The position numbers and the translations under genes were made by a program. 64,000 nt of DNA, taken from NCBI RefSeq assembly GCF_004803475.1, contig NZ_SRKY01000001.1:1276824-1340823 (forward strand), read 5' to 3'. The notes under the pieces are model-generated. The model was not told the DNA's origin. It ran no database searches and saw only the letters and a program-made list of their open reading frames with translations. This DNA is from Aliishimia ponticola (GTDB lineage: Bacteria > Pseudomonadota > Alphaproteobacteria > Rhodobacterales > Rhodobacteraceae). Each line of letters begins with the position of its first letter. Positions within the stretch are counted from its first letter, which is position 1. Positions 56,183-64,000 of this stretch are shown piece after piece.

Positions 56183-57954
56183 GCGGCGTCCTCCTCGGGG
56201 CCGGCCTGAGAAAGAACAGTTTCCGCGTAAACGGGGCACTCCTGCAGCAGGGTCTTATGGGACCCAAGGCCGACCATGCGGCCCTTCTCGATGACAAGAA
56301 TCCGGTCAGCATCGCGGATCGAGGCAACGCGCTGGCTGACGATCACCGCGGCCGCATGGCTGACAGCCTTTCTTAGGACGGCGCGCAACTTGCGGTCCGT
56401 CGCCTGATCGAGCGCCGAGAAACTATCGTCAAACAGGTAGATATCTGCGTCGCTCACCAGCGCCCGCGCAATCGCAAGCCTTTGGCGCTGCCCGCCAGAG
56501 AAGTTCGCACCACCCTGCGCCACGGGCGCCATCAGCCCATCGGGCATGGCACGTACGAAATCGGAGGCCTGTGCAATCTCCAGCGCCTGCCAAAGCGTTG
56601 CCTCGTCCGCCTCCGGATTCCCGAGCCGCAAGGTATCCGCGATGGTGCCTGAGAACAGGTAGGACTTCTGCGGCACATATCCGATATGGGCGGAAAATTC
56701 CTGTGGCGCGACCTCTCGCAGATCGACGCCCGCCAAGGTGACGCGCCCAACGCTCGGATCATTCAAACGGGCGATCAGATTGATAATAGAGGACTTCCCC
56801 GAACCCGTCGCACCAATGATGCCAAGAGTCTCGCCCGGCCCAAGATCAAAGGTGATATCCTCGATAACCATAGCCTCCGCGCCCGGATAGCCGAAACCGA
56901 CACCCTCAAGCCGCAGATGCAGCCCCGATCCAACCGGCGGCAGGGGTTTGGAAAAGGCGGGCGGGCCGACTTCGACGGGGCTTTGCAACAGCGCCATGAT
57001 GCGCCGCGCACTGACCAGCGCGCGCGGCAGCATGACGATCATCAACCCCATCATCATCACCCCGATCAGGATCAGCGCGACATAGGACAGAAAAGCAATA
57101 AGTGAACCGACTTCCAGATCGCCGTCGCGCACGCGGCTGGCACCCGCCCAGATCAGGGCCACGGATGTCAGCTGCATCACTGCTGTCAGCGAGGGCATGA
57201 TCATCGCCATCAACCGGCCCGCATGGATCGCCGTGCCCGTCAGATCATTATTCGCCGTCGCAAAACGCGTGGCTTCGCGCGGCTGCTGCAAAAAGGCGCG
57301 AATGACGCGGATGCCTTCGATCTGCTCTCGCAGGATGCTGTTCACACGGTCCAGTTGCGTCTGCATCCGCTGGTATAGCGGCACCGCCTTGATCGTCAGA
57401 TAGCCGATGAGGGCTGTCAAAACAGGGACGGCAAACACCAAAAGCAGGGAAAGCTGCGCATCCTGACGCACTGCCATTATCGCGCTGCCGATGCCCATGA
57501 TGGGGGCAACGACAACCATCGTGAAGGCCATGATCAACATCGACTGGACCTGTAGAACATCGTTGGTGCAGCGCGTAATGAGCGAGCCGACCGTAAACCC
57601 CTGAACCTGCGACAGGGCGAGGCTGTGGATCTTGGCGAAAACATCGGCCCGAAGGCTTTGCCCGATACGATAGGCAACAGTAGCCCCGAGGAAAACCGCC
57701 GTGGCGCTCAGCGCCAGTTGGGCAGCAGCCGCAAGCCCCATAAGGCCGCCGTAGTATTGAATGGTCGCAGAATCTCCGGCGGCGATCCCGATATCGATGA
57801 CATCGGCGCTGAAACTCGGCAAAAACAAAGAGGCCGCGACCTGACCGATCTGGCAAAGCAGAATAGCCAGAAGCGCCCATTTGTAGCGCAACAGCCTGTC
57901 GCGCCACGAGAGCGCAGCACCTTCTACGGTATCCTTGTCTGTATGTCCGGCCAT
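56179..57954 (-). CDS. ABC exporter subunit with degenerate ATPase site
   Basis: This 591-residue half-transporter has a membrane domain (about 25-320) and an ATPase with Walker A GATGSGKSSIINL and signature FSGGQRQRLAIARAL. After Walker B it has FDDSFSALD, so the catalytic glutamate is replaced by aspartate, as in TM287-type partners of asymmetric exporters. The ATG at 57954 follows GGAAG and is preferred to a TTG at 57975. It is the first gene of the pair and lies downstream of a TetR regulator on the same strand. Confidence 0.87.
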   Translation of the reverse strand: MAGHTDKDTVEGAALSWRDRLLRYKWALLAILLCQIGQVAASLFLPSFSADVIDIGIAAGDSATIQYYGGLMGLAAAAQLALSATAVFLGATVAYRIGQSLRADVFAKIHSLALSQVQGFTVGSLITRCTNDVLQVQSMLIMAFTMVVVAPIMGIGSAIMAVRQDAQLSLLLVFAVPVLTALIGYLTIKAVPLYQRMQTQLDRVNSILREQIEGIRVIRAFLQQPREATRFATANNDLTGTAIHAGRLMAMIMPSLTAVMQLTSVALIWAGASRVRDGDLEVGSLIAFLSYVALILIGVMMMGLMIVMLPRALVSARRIMALLQSPVEVGPPAFSKPLPPVGSGLHLRLEGVGFGYPGAEAMVIEDITFDLGPGETLGIIGATGSGKSSIINLIARLNDPSVGRVTLAGVDLREVAPQEFSAHIGYVPQKSYLFSGTIADTLRLGNPEADEATLWQALEIAQASDFVRAMPDGLMAPVAQGGANFSGGQRQRLAIARALVSDADIYLFDDSFSALDQATDRKLRAVLRKAVSHAAAVIVSQRVASIRDADRILVIEKGRMVGLGSHKTLLQECPVYAETVLSQAGPEEDAA

Positions 57955-58420
57955 GTGCTGCTTCCCGTTTCGCAACGAGCTGTCGATATCTTTGCCTGAT
58001 ATGCAACTACTGCAGACTATGCAATATTTTGAAGTGACAGTTTCTTTATGAGGAAGGCGAAAGCAGCAAATGCCGAGCGAAGTTCAACTCGCAAAGCTGG
58101 CGTTGGCAAATCAACCACGCCTTGAGAAGGTCACCACGAAAAGCATCTCCCGCTCAATGAATTGAGTTAAGAGTCGACATCGGATGTGGCGCGACCTGCC
58201 CATACCGGTCTTGCACAATAGCAACCAGCGGCGCACCGCAGCTTCGCCAATCCCGTCACTCGTCCTTGCCGCAGTATTTTGGGCGGCCAAAGGTCGACTG
58301 TGCGTAGTAGACTGACAAATCGCCGCAAATGCACCAGTGGCCGCAAAGTGCATCATGCGCCGAAAGGATGATGGGAAAAGGATCATACTGAAGTGCTGCG
58401 GTCATACGTAGCGTTGGTGC
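57955..58420. other. Intergenic region between tetR and the exporter genes
   Basis: About 465 bases with no convincing gene. A 91-codon minus-strand frame (58111-58386) lacks a ribosome-binding site and family features. The 60 bases before the exporter start are AT-rich (for example GCAATATTTTG and GTTTCTTTATG) and probably hold its promoter. Confidence 0.5.
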
Positions 58421-59032
58421 TTAAATATGTCGCGCGAGAAAAACTTCGACGTCCCTACTCGATGGAACGGTACCAGAGAAAATCTCAACGTAGTGCGGTA
58501 CCCGCGCGAGCCTGTCTGGGAGCGCCTCTTTGGTTTGCATCGAGATATATCCGATCTGTGTGTAGATTACTGTCAGGCTGCGCACGTGAGCTTGGTCCGG
58601 TGGAAAACCGTGACGTTGAAACATTTCCGCGACGGTATCAATGCGGATACGATCTGCATCGTTCACTCTGATCTGAAGCTCATCGTCCACGCGCGCCCAA
58701 TTGCGGATGGCCAGGTCCAGACGTGCATCGAACAATGACTGATCAAGCCAGCAATCCATCAGATTGAACAGCGATTGGCAGATATTCAGCGCAGGCTCGG
58801 TGCAGCGCTCCACAAGGTTGCCGGTGTTCTGGTTTTCCCAACGCTCGATCATTGCGATGTGAAGTTCTTTGAGGTCGGCAAAAAACCAGTAGAATCCAGT
58901 ACGCGAGAGGTTCAGCTTTTTGGCCAAGGCCATGATTTTGACCGCATCAATACCATCGGACACAAGCATCTCGTAGGCGGCATCAAGCCAAAGGTCTTTT
59001 GAGCCGGGTTGGCGAGAGGAAGAATTCGTCAT
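58421..59032 (-). CDS. TetR-family transcriptional regulator
   Basis: This 203-residue regulator has an N-terminal helix-turn-helix (DAVKIMALAKKLNLSRTGFY) and a C-terminal helical domain with ARLDLAIRNWARVDDELQIR. It is divergent from the flavin oxidoreductase gene, and the gap between them holds two perfect TTGACA-N4-TGTCAA palindromes, its probable operators. The exporter genes lie downstream on the same strand and might also respond, but an unexplained 465-base gap intervenes. Confidence 0.85.
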   Translation of the reverse strand: MTNSSSRQPGSKDLWLDAAYEMLVSDGIDAVKIMALAKKLNLSRTGFYWFFADLKELHIAMIERWENQNTGNLVERCTEPALNICQSLFNLMDCWLDQSLFDARLDLAIRNWARVDDELQIRVNDADRIRIDTVAEMFQRHGFPPDQAHVRSLTVIYTQIGYISMQTKEALPDRLARVPHYVEIFSGTVPSSRDVEVFLARHI

Positions 59033-59050
59033 GCCGTGAGGATAGAAATC

Positions 59051-59101
59051 TTGACAGATGTGTCAATTGCCGCACAGGATGGACTTGACACTTATGTCAA
59101 G
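59051..59101. promoter_or_regulatory. Tandem TetR-type operators
   Basis: TTGACAGATGTGTCAA (59051-59066) and CTTGACACTTATGTCAAG (59084-59101) are both perfect inverted repeats with four-base centres. Their dyad centres are 34 bases apart, about three turns, so two dimers would sit on the same face. They fill the gap between the divergent regulator and oxidoreductase genes. The TTGACA arms could double as -35 elements. Confidence 0.7.
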
Positions 59102-59145
59102 AAGGCCGCTCGCCCTCTGGCACCTTCGGAAAAGGACACTTTTCA

Positions 59146-61191
59146 ATGAGCTTAGACCCGCTGCTTCAGCCCTATCAACTGAAACACCTGACGTTGAAAA
59201 ACCGGATCATGACGACCAGCCATGAGCCGGCCTACCCCGAAGATGGCATGCCCAAAGACCGCTATCGGGCCTATCATGAAGAACGCGCGAAAGCCGGTGT
59301 TGCGTTGACCATGACCGCAGGCTCTGCGACCGTGTCAAAAGACAGCCCACCGGTGTTCAACAACATCCTCGCCTATAAGGACGAGGTCGTGCCGTGGATT
59401 CAGAACCTCACCGATGGGTGTCACGAACATGGCTGTGCAGTGATGATCCAGCTGACCCATCTGGGGCGGCGGACGACGTGGAACAAAGGCAACTGGTTGC
59501 CGTCTGTGTCGTCCTCCAAACATCGCGAACCGGCGCACCGCGCCTTTCCCAAGCTGATCGAGGACTGGGACATTGAACGCATCATCATAGACTTTGCGGA
59601 TGCTGCAGAGCGGATGCAGGCGGGCGGAATGGATGGCATCGAATTGCAGGTCTACGGTCACCTGCTTGATCAATTCTGGTCGCCGCTGACCAACGATCTG
59701 GTCGGGCCCTATGGCGCGGACACCTTGGAAAACCGGCTGCGGTTTCCGCTTGATGTGCTGGCCGCGATCCGCAAACGGGTTGGCAACGAGTTCATCGTCG
59801 GGTTCCGCTATACGGCGGATGAGGCGCAGAAAGGCGGCATTACTGCCGAAGACGGGCTGAAGATCTCCAAAACGCTGGCAGATACGGGGCAACTGGATTT
59901 TCTGAACGTGGTGCGCGGTCGCATCCACACCGATCCGGCGATGACCGACCTAATCCCGATCCAAGGCATGAAAAACGCGCCACATCTGGATTTTGCAGGA
60001 CAGGTCAAAAAGCTGACAGGTATGCCCACTTTCCATGCTGCCAAGATCCCTGACGTGGCAACGGCGCGGCATGCGGTCGAAGCAGGGCTTTTGGATATGG
60101 TTGGCATGACCCGCGCACATATGGCAGACCCGCATGTTGTCAAAAAAATTATGGCAGGTCGCGAGGATGATATCCGCCCTTGCGTTGGTGCCACATATTG
60201 CCTTGATCGCATCTATGAGGCTGGAGACGCGTTGTGTATTCACAATGCGGCCACAGGGCGTGAGTTAACCATGCCGCATACAATTGAACCCGCCGCTAAG
60301 AAACGCAAAGTGGTCATCGTCGGCGCAGGCCCCGCAGGACTGGAAGCTGCCCGTGTCGCGGCCGAACGCGGTCATGATGTTGAGGTGTTTGAGGCCCAGC
60401 CCGACCCCGGCGGACAGGTCCGCCTGACCGCCCAAAGCCCGCGTCGTCGCGAGATGATCTCGATCATCGACTGGCGGATGGCCCAATGTGCGGCCCGTGA
60501 CGTGGTGTTCCATTTCAACACCTGGGCCGAGGCGGCAGATGTCACGGCTTTGAACCCCAATGTCGTCATCATCGCCACAGGCGGAATGCCCAACACCGAA
60601 TTATTCGAAAGCGGCGAGGACGCGCAGCATGTGGTGACGTCGTGGGATATCATCGCAGGAGACGTGAAGCCCGCGCAGAGTGTCTTGATCTATGACGAAG
60701 CGGGTGATCATGCGGGGATGCAAGCGGCTGAAATCGTCGCAGCTGCGGGGGCAACCGTCGAGGTCTTGACCCCTGACCGCACCTTCGCACCGGGCGTTAT
60801 GGCGATGAACCTAGTGCCGTATATGCGCTCGCTTCAGGACAAAGACGTGACCTTCACAGTGACGCGCCGATTGCTCGACGTGGCCCGCAGCGGCAACAAA
60901 CTGACGGCAACGATTGGCACCGATTACAGCAATCACTTGAAGGAACGAGATTACGATCAAATCATCATCAACTACGGCACATTGCCTTTGGACGAATTGT
61001 ATTTCGATCTGAAACCGCTCAGCACGAATGGGGGGGCTGTGGATCATGATGCATTGATCGAAGGCGCGCCGCAGACCATTCAACGCAACGAGGTCGGGAC
61101 GTTTCAACTCTTTCGGATCGGCGATGCCGTTTCAGCCCGCAACACACACGCCGCAATTTATGACGCCCTGCGGTTGGTGAAGGAATTATAG
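59146..61191 (+). CDS. NADH:flavin oxidoreductase, dimethylglycine/stachydrine demethylase-like
   Basis: This 681-residue enzyme has an N-terminal old-yellow-enzyme barrel with FMN (HEPAYPEDGMPKDRYRAYHE, VMIQLTHLGRRT) and cysteines in CVGATYCLDRIYEAGDALC for an Fe-S cluster. The C-terminal FAD/NAD part has KVVIVGAGPAGLEAARVAAE and GGQVRLTAQ. The arrangement matches the DgcA/stachydrine-demethylase/trimethylamine-dehydrogenase group, which removes N-methyl groups. The partner electron-transfer subunits (DgcB-like) are not beside it, so the substrate is uncertain. Divergent from a TetR regulator. Confidence 0.83.
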   Translation: MSLDPLLQPYQLKHLTLKNRIMTTSHEPAYPEDGMPKDRYRAYHEERAKAGVALTMTAGSATVSKDSPPVFNNILAYKDEVVPWIQNLTDGCHEHGCAVMIQLTHLGRRTTWNKGNWLPSVSSSKHREPAHRAFPKLIEDWDIERIIIDFADAAERMQAGGMDGIELQVYGHLLDQFWSPLTNDLVGPYGADTLENRLRFPLDVLAAIRKRVGNEFIVGFRYTADEAQKGGITAEDGLKISKTLADTGQLDFLNVVRGRIHTDPAMTDLIPIQGMKNAPHLDFAGQVKKLTGMPTFHAAKIPDVATARHAVEAGLLDMVGMTRAHMADPHVVKKIMAGREDDIRPCVGATYCLDRIYEAGDALCIHNAATGRELTMPHTIEPAAKKRKVVIVGAGPAGLEAARVAAERGHDVEVFEAQPDPGGQVRLTAQSPRRREMISIIDWRMAQCAARDVVFHFNTWAEAADVTALNPNVVIIATGGMPNTELFESGEDAQHVVTSWDIIAGDVKPAQSVLIYDEAGDHAGMQAAEIVAAAGATVEVLTPDRTFAPGVMAMNLVPYMRSLQDKDVTFTVTRRLLDVARSGNKLTATIGTDYSNHLKERDYDQIIINYGTLPLDELYFDLKPLSTNGGAVDHDALIEGAPQTIQRNEVGTFQLFRIGDAVSARNTHAAIYDALRLVKEL

Positions 61192-61456
61192 GTATAACGC
61201 AGCCAAACCGCCATTCGAGAATCGCGCGGCATCGGTCGGAATGGAGTCCCGACAGCCATGCGGCGGCGCAGAACGAATCCTGGAATCGACCCTACCTAAA
61301 TGTCAGCTGTTTGCTCAGTGGCACGAATGGTTCGCAGATGCAGCGAATGCACACTTTCCGCCCATTTGTATCGATTGACGCGAACGGCCCAGATCTGACT
61401 TTCGACACGCACTCCAAATACTGCGCCGCGACGCCCCATCGCGCCTCCTTCAGACT

Positions 61457-61837
61457 GGCTTTGTTGCACAAATCGAATGAAGGGTGTTCTTTCCCGTTCC
61501 CCTGACGGACTCATCCCACGGGTTCTGTGACAGGAATTCCAAGAGCGGTGTAGCGGTTCAACACCGTGATGCGGACCTGGATCCCCGCGACTTGACGGTC
61601 GAAGTCCCGCGCCAGGAGGCTCTCGCCCAGTCGTTTCACACAATGCATCTTGGTCTTGACGCGGCTGCGGCGGTGATAGCCACTCCATCGTCGCCACAGG
61701 GTGCGGCCCAGGTATCTTGACGCCTCCACGGCTTGGTTCCGGACGATGGCCCCGTTGCTCGTGGGTTTTCAGGGCTTGGCGTTCTTGCGCGGTGGAATGA
61801 CGGCGTGGGTATCACGAGCAGCGATCGCGTCGTGGCA
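61457..61837 (-). mobile_element. IS5-family remnant, copy 2
   Basis: The left end GGCTTTGTTGCACAAATCG is intact at 61457-61475, but the right end is missing. Only the C-terminal part of the transposase remains, highly similar to that of copy 1 (53472-54148), including the same internal TGA. The break on the right joins an integrase fragment. Confidence 0.78.
61511..61837 (-). pseudogene. IS5-family transposase C-terminal fragment
   Basis: The fragment starts at CHDAIAARDTHAVIPPRKNA and reaches the natural C terminus (ALGIPVTEPVG). A TGA interrupts it after NAKP. It is fused in frame upstream to an integrase piece, so a 76-codon hybrid frame (61769-61999) can be read but ends at that TGA. 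It is inactive as a transposase. Confidence 0.75.
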
Positions 61838-61972
61838 TTTGACCACTACCCGAACGATCCACCGCCGCGCACCGGAGGGATCGACGACGAGATACAGCCC
61901 GTTCCCATCGCCGTGACGCCCAGCGCCGAGATTCTCGACGAGCTTCTTGGTGAGTTTGCCAGGCAAGGCCAT
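61838..61972 (-). pseudogene. N-terminal fragment of a tyrosine-type integrase
   Basis: Forty-five residues beginning MALPGKLTKKLVENLG and including GRHGDGNGLYLVVDPSGARR match the N-terminal DUF4102 region of P4-type integrases. The catalytic domain is absent because the IS5 remnant joins directly. Such integrases sit at tRNA-borne islands, so this is probably a scar of a former genomic island. Confidence 0.7.
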
Positions 61973-61998
61973 GAAAATACGACATACCATACCACTCA

Positions 61999-62235
61999 AT
62001 GACCAAAGTTAGACGAAACCGAAAGAAACTTAAGAGACACGGGCGAATAGGCCAAGCTCATATAAAACACAAAAAAGGCCGCCCAAGGCGACCAAAGCCG
62101 ATCGATGAAAAAGGTATGGTGGCGGACGAGGTGTCCGCAGCATTTTACCCGCAAGACACTGATAAATTTTTAAAAAAATTACATACAATCATTTGCATAA
62201 CACACTTCCTACCAGAGGGCAAATGGTATGCATGA
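61999..62235 (+). CDS. Small basic hypothetical protein
   Basis: A 78-codon frame with a strongly basic N-terminal half (KVRRNRKKLKRHGRIGQAHI) and an AT-rich composition unlike the flanks. No ribosome-binding site precedes it and no family is recognised. It lies between two IS elements, so it may be a foreign remnant or a chance frame. Confidence 0.25.
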   Translation: MTKVRRNRKKLKRHGRIGQAHIKHKKGRPRRPKPIDEKGMVADEVSAAFYPQDTDKFLKKLHTIICITHFLPEGKWYA

Positions 62236-62331
62236 TATAATTTAGCAGATGGGAGCGAACCTAGCCCTATGGATAGCGGCGTAGCTCGAATGCCCCCCCC
62301 AAAAAGCGCGAAAGCGTCCTGAACCTACCTA

Positions 62332-63207
62332 GGGTCAGGATTCATAACCAGTAAATGACGAGAGCTGCGAGGGCGATGGCTGAGAAGAGCACCTTGGGGC
62401 ATCTGTCATAGCGTGTGGCGACGCGCCGCCAATCCTTCAACCTGCCGAACATGATCTCGATCCGGTTACGCCATTTGTCGCGACGCTTGTCGTATTTGAC
62501 GGCTTTCTTGCGTTGCTTTCGGCCAGGGATGCAGGCGCGTATCCCTTTGTCTTGCAACGCTTCCCTGAACCAGTCGGCATCATAGCCGCGATCCCCAAGC
62601 AACCAATCCACGTCCGGCAAGCTGCTCAGCAACGCCCGCGCGCCGATGTAGTCGCTAACCTGTCCTGCGGTGACGAACAAATCAATCGGTCGCCCCTGAC
62701 TGTCGCAGATGGCGTGCAGCTTGGTGTTCATACCGCCCTTGGTGCGACCGATCAGGCGACCACGCCCCCCCCCTTTTTGGCGGCCATGCTGGTCGCCGTT
62801 CGGTGGGCCTTGAGATATGTCGCGTCCACCGCCCGGCAGGGCATCACGCAGTGATGTCCCGAGAGGGGATCATCACGGTCGCTTTCTCGCCGTGTTCCGC
62901 CGCCAGCCCGGCCATCATCCGCGCGAAGATGCCCTTTTCGCTCCAACGCTTCCAGCGGCTGTAAAGCGTTTTGTGAGGGCCATATGCAGCAGGGGCGTCA
63001 CGCCAACGCAAGCCATTGCGATTGATGAAGATAATCCTACTTGGCACACGCCGGTCATCGACGCGTGGCTTGCCGTGGGACTTGGGGAAGAAAGGCGCAA
63101 GACGGGCCATCTGCGCGTCGGTCAGCCAGAAGAGATCGCTCATGTCACCACTCCGTTTTTCGAGCCGTGAATCATGCTGCGAGATCGAAATCAATGCATC
63201 CTGACCC
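62332..63207 (-). mobile_element. IS5-family element (IS427-like), 876 bp
   Basis: The ends are inverted repeats starting GGGTCAGGAT (left 62332) with the complementary ATCCTGACCC ending at 63207. The dinucleotide TA flanks both ends, as expected for this group. It carries one transposase in two frames on the minus strand. Confidence 0.8.
62342..63143 (-). pseudogene. IS5-family two-frame transposase with an extra insertion
   Basis: The first frame starts MSDLFWLTDAQMARLAPFFP and continues GLRWRDAPAAYGPHKTLYSR. The second includes YLKAHRTATSMAAKKGG and, after an A5G8 slippery run (62765-62777), MNTKLHAICDSQGRPIDLFV to VLFSAIALAALVIYWL. Slippage at the A/G run is normal for this family. About 41 bases are inserted between VMI and DATYLKAH (near 62825-62870) and shift the frame, so this copy is probably dead. 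Confidence 0.75.
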
Positions 63208-63238
63208 TAAGGTCTCTGTCATTTACAGTTTTGCCGCT

Positions 63239-64000
63239 CTAAACTCGCCGCAAGACTCGTGGCCTGAGTTCTTCCGGATGTGATCTCAGATATGCAACGG
63301 AAACGCGCCGCTTCTCCCCTCCCCGTTTCAAACCTTCAACAGGGGATGCGACGGAAGAAAAGAACTCGGGAACGATATCCTCCAGATGTGCATAGATGCG
63401 TTGCCAAATCTGTTTGACCCGGTCTCTTGACACATCCATGGCCCGCGCAATCTCAACATCCGTAAACCCTTCGAGGGCGTGACGAACGAGCGCTTGTTCC
63501 TGCAGAACCAGTTGAAATTTTGGTGCCTGGCAAAACAAAAGAGACTTTGCAATTCCCGTCGCCTGATCCGGGATCAAGCTATCGCGGGACACCCCGTAAA
63601 CGCCGCGCGGGCCATGTCCGGCTTCTGACAGGCTGAAAGGGTCTTGTGGGTCGACTTCGAACAAAAACGGATTGCCACCGGATTCCTGTATATGTCCAAC
63701 GGACAACTCGGTTTCATGCAGGCAGCGTTTGACATTAAATCCGGTATGCGCCGCTATATAGACTGGAATGATCGCGTTCAAAATCTGATGAGCCAGGGAG
63801 CTCTCGAAATCGAATGTCTCCTGGCAGTATTCAAGAACAAACATTTCCAGCCCGGCCCCGGCGTTTCGCGGTGCCTGTTCCTGCGGAAACAGGAAAACGG
63901 ACCTGTCGCCATCACGAAACCGGGTCAGCAACCTGCGGTTCAAATACGGCTTGGGTCGCGCGACGAAATCTTCGGCAACGCTTTCGTGCAAGAAACAGGT
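63239..64000 (-). CDS. LuxR-type helix-turn-helix regulator, 5' end beyond the window
   Basis: The frame is open through the right edge; the first possible start inside is only a TTG at 63991. About 250 residues are visible: an N-terminal region of unknown type, then a LuxR/FixJ-like helix-turn-helix (ALVRHALEGFTDVEIARAMD, VSRDRVKQIWQRIYAHLED), then a C-terminal tail. No receiver domain is recognised. It lies downstream of IS-rich DNA on the opposite side from the oxidoreductase. Target unknown. Confidence 0.6.
   Translation of the reverse strand, partial: TCFLHESVAEDFVARPKPYLNRRLLTRFRDGDRSVFLFPQEQAPRNAGAGLEMFVLEYCQETFDFESSLAHQILNAIIPVYIAAHTGFNVKRCLHETELSVGHIQESGGNPFLFEVDPQDPFSLSEAGHGPRGVYGVSRDSLIPDQATGIAKSLLFCQAPKFQLVLQEQALVRHALEGFTDVEIARAMDVSRDRVKQIWQRIYAHLEDIVPEFFSSVASPVEGLKRGGEKRRVSVAYLRSHPEELRPRVLRRV

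Noticed and set aside
58111..58386. 91-codon minus-strand frame upstream of the exporter genes
   Set aside because: No ribosome-binding site or recognised features; composition fits non-coding degenerate sequence.
61296..61697. 133-codon minus-strand frame across the left end of IS copy 2
   Set aside because: It is out of frame with the transposase and crosses the IS boundary, so it is a chance join.

Overview
The window looks like chromosomal DNA of an alphaproteobacterium of the order Rhodobacterales (Roseobacter/Rhodobacter type). The evidence is GC-rich coding DNA, a Rhodobacter-type smo/mtlK polyol operon, a NasTS-controlled nitrate assimilation cluster, a VPLPA-CTERM protein, and IS5-family elements of a kind I associate with roseobacters. 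No rRNA, tRNA or CRISPR array was recognised.

Layout. 1-7081: the end of a LacI-type regulator, then the operon smoE-smoF-smoG-smoK-smoS-mtlK, which imports hexitols by an ABC transporter and oxidises them to ketohexoses. 7303-15393: a 2696-residue RTX protein, probably exported by a type I system that is not in the window. 15546-17213: a GMC oxidoreductase. 17254-20312: a peroxide-defence group, with an OxyR-like regulator divergent from a 1-Cys peroxiredoxin, a Dps protein and a metallo-beta-lactamase-fold hydrolase. 20408-30256: a hybrid histidine kinase with two periplasmic solute-binding domains and a PAS-LuxR regulator, divergent from a branched-chain-type ABC importer (binding protein, two ATPases, two permeases) that ends in an alpha/beta hydrolase. 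The ligand is unknown.

30268-44782 (minus strand) is a complete nitrate assimilation system: nasT-nasS, an RNA leader, nrtA, nrtB, a double-ATPase nrt protein, a single-domain globin, nirB, nirD, nasA, a TrpD2-like protein and cysG. From the double ATPase to the TrpD2-like protein the genes overlap by a few bases. The leader before nrtA carries two short hairpins with hexanucleotide loops and a U-tract, as expected for antitermination by the ANTAR protein NasT.

44947-49596 holds small redox genes with their own regulators: a quinone-reductase-like dehydrogenase divergent from a TetR regulator around a symmetrical four-half-site operator, a membrane protein, an AraC regulator divergent from an SDR, and an NTF2-like protein. 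50105-53431 has a VPLPA-CTERM exported protein behind a terminator-like hairpin, then an aminotransferase and an M20 hydrolase.

From 53.4 kb to the end the DNA is a mosaic: a deleted IS5-type element beside a decapitated exported-protein gene, a heterodimeric ABC exporter, a TetR regulator and an old-yellow-enzyme-type demethylase around two perfect operators, a second IS remnant fused in frame to an integrase fragment, a second IS5-type element with a broken transposase, and a 5'-incomplete LuxR-type regulator at the edge.
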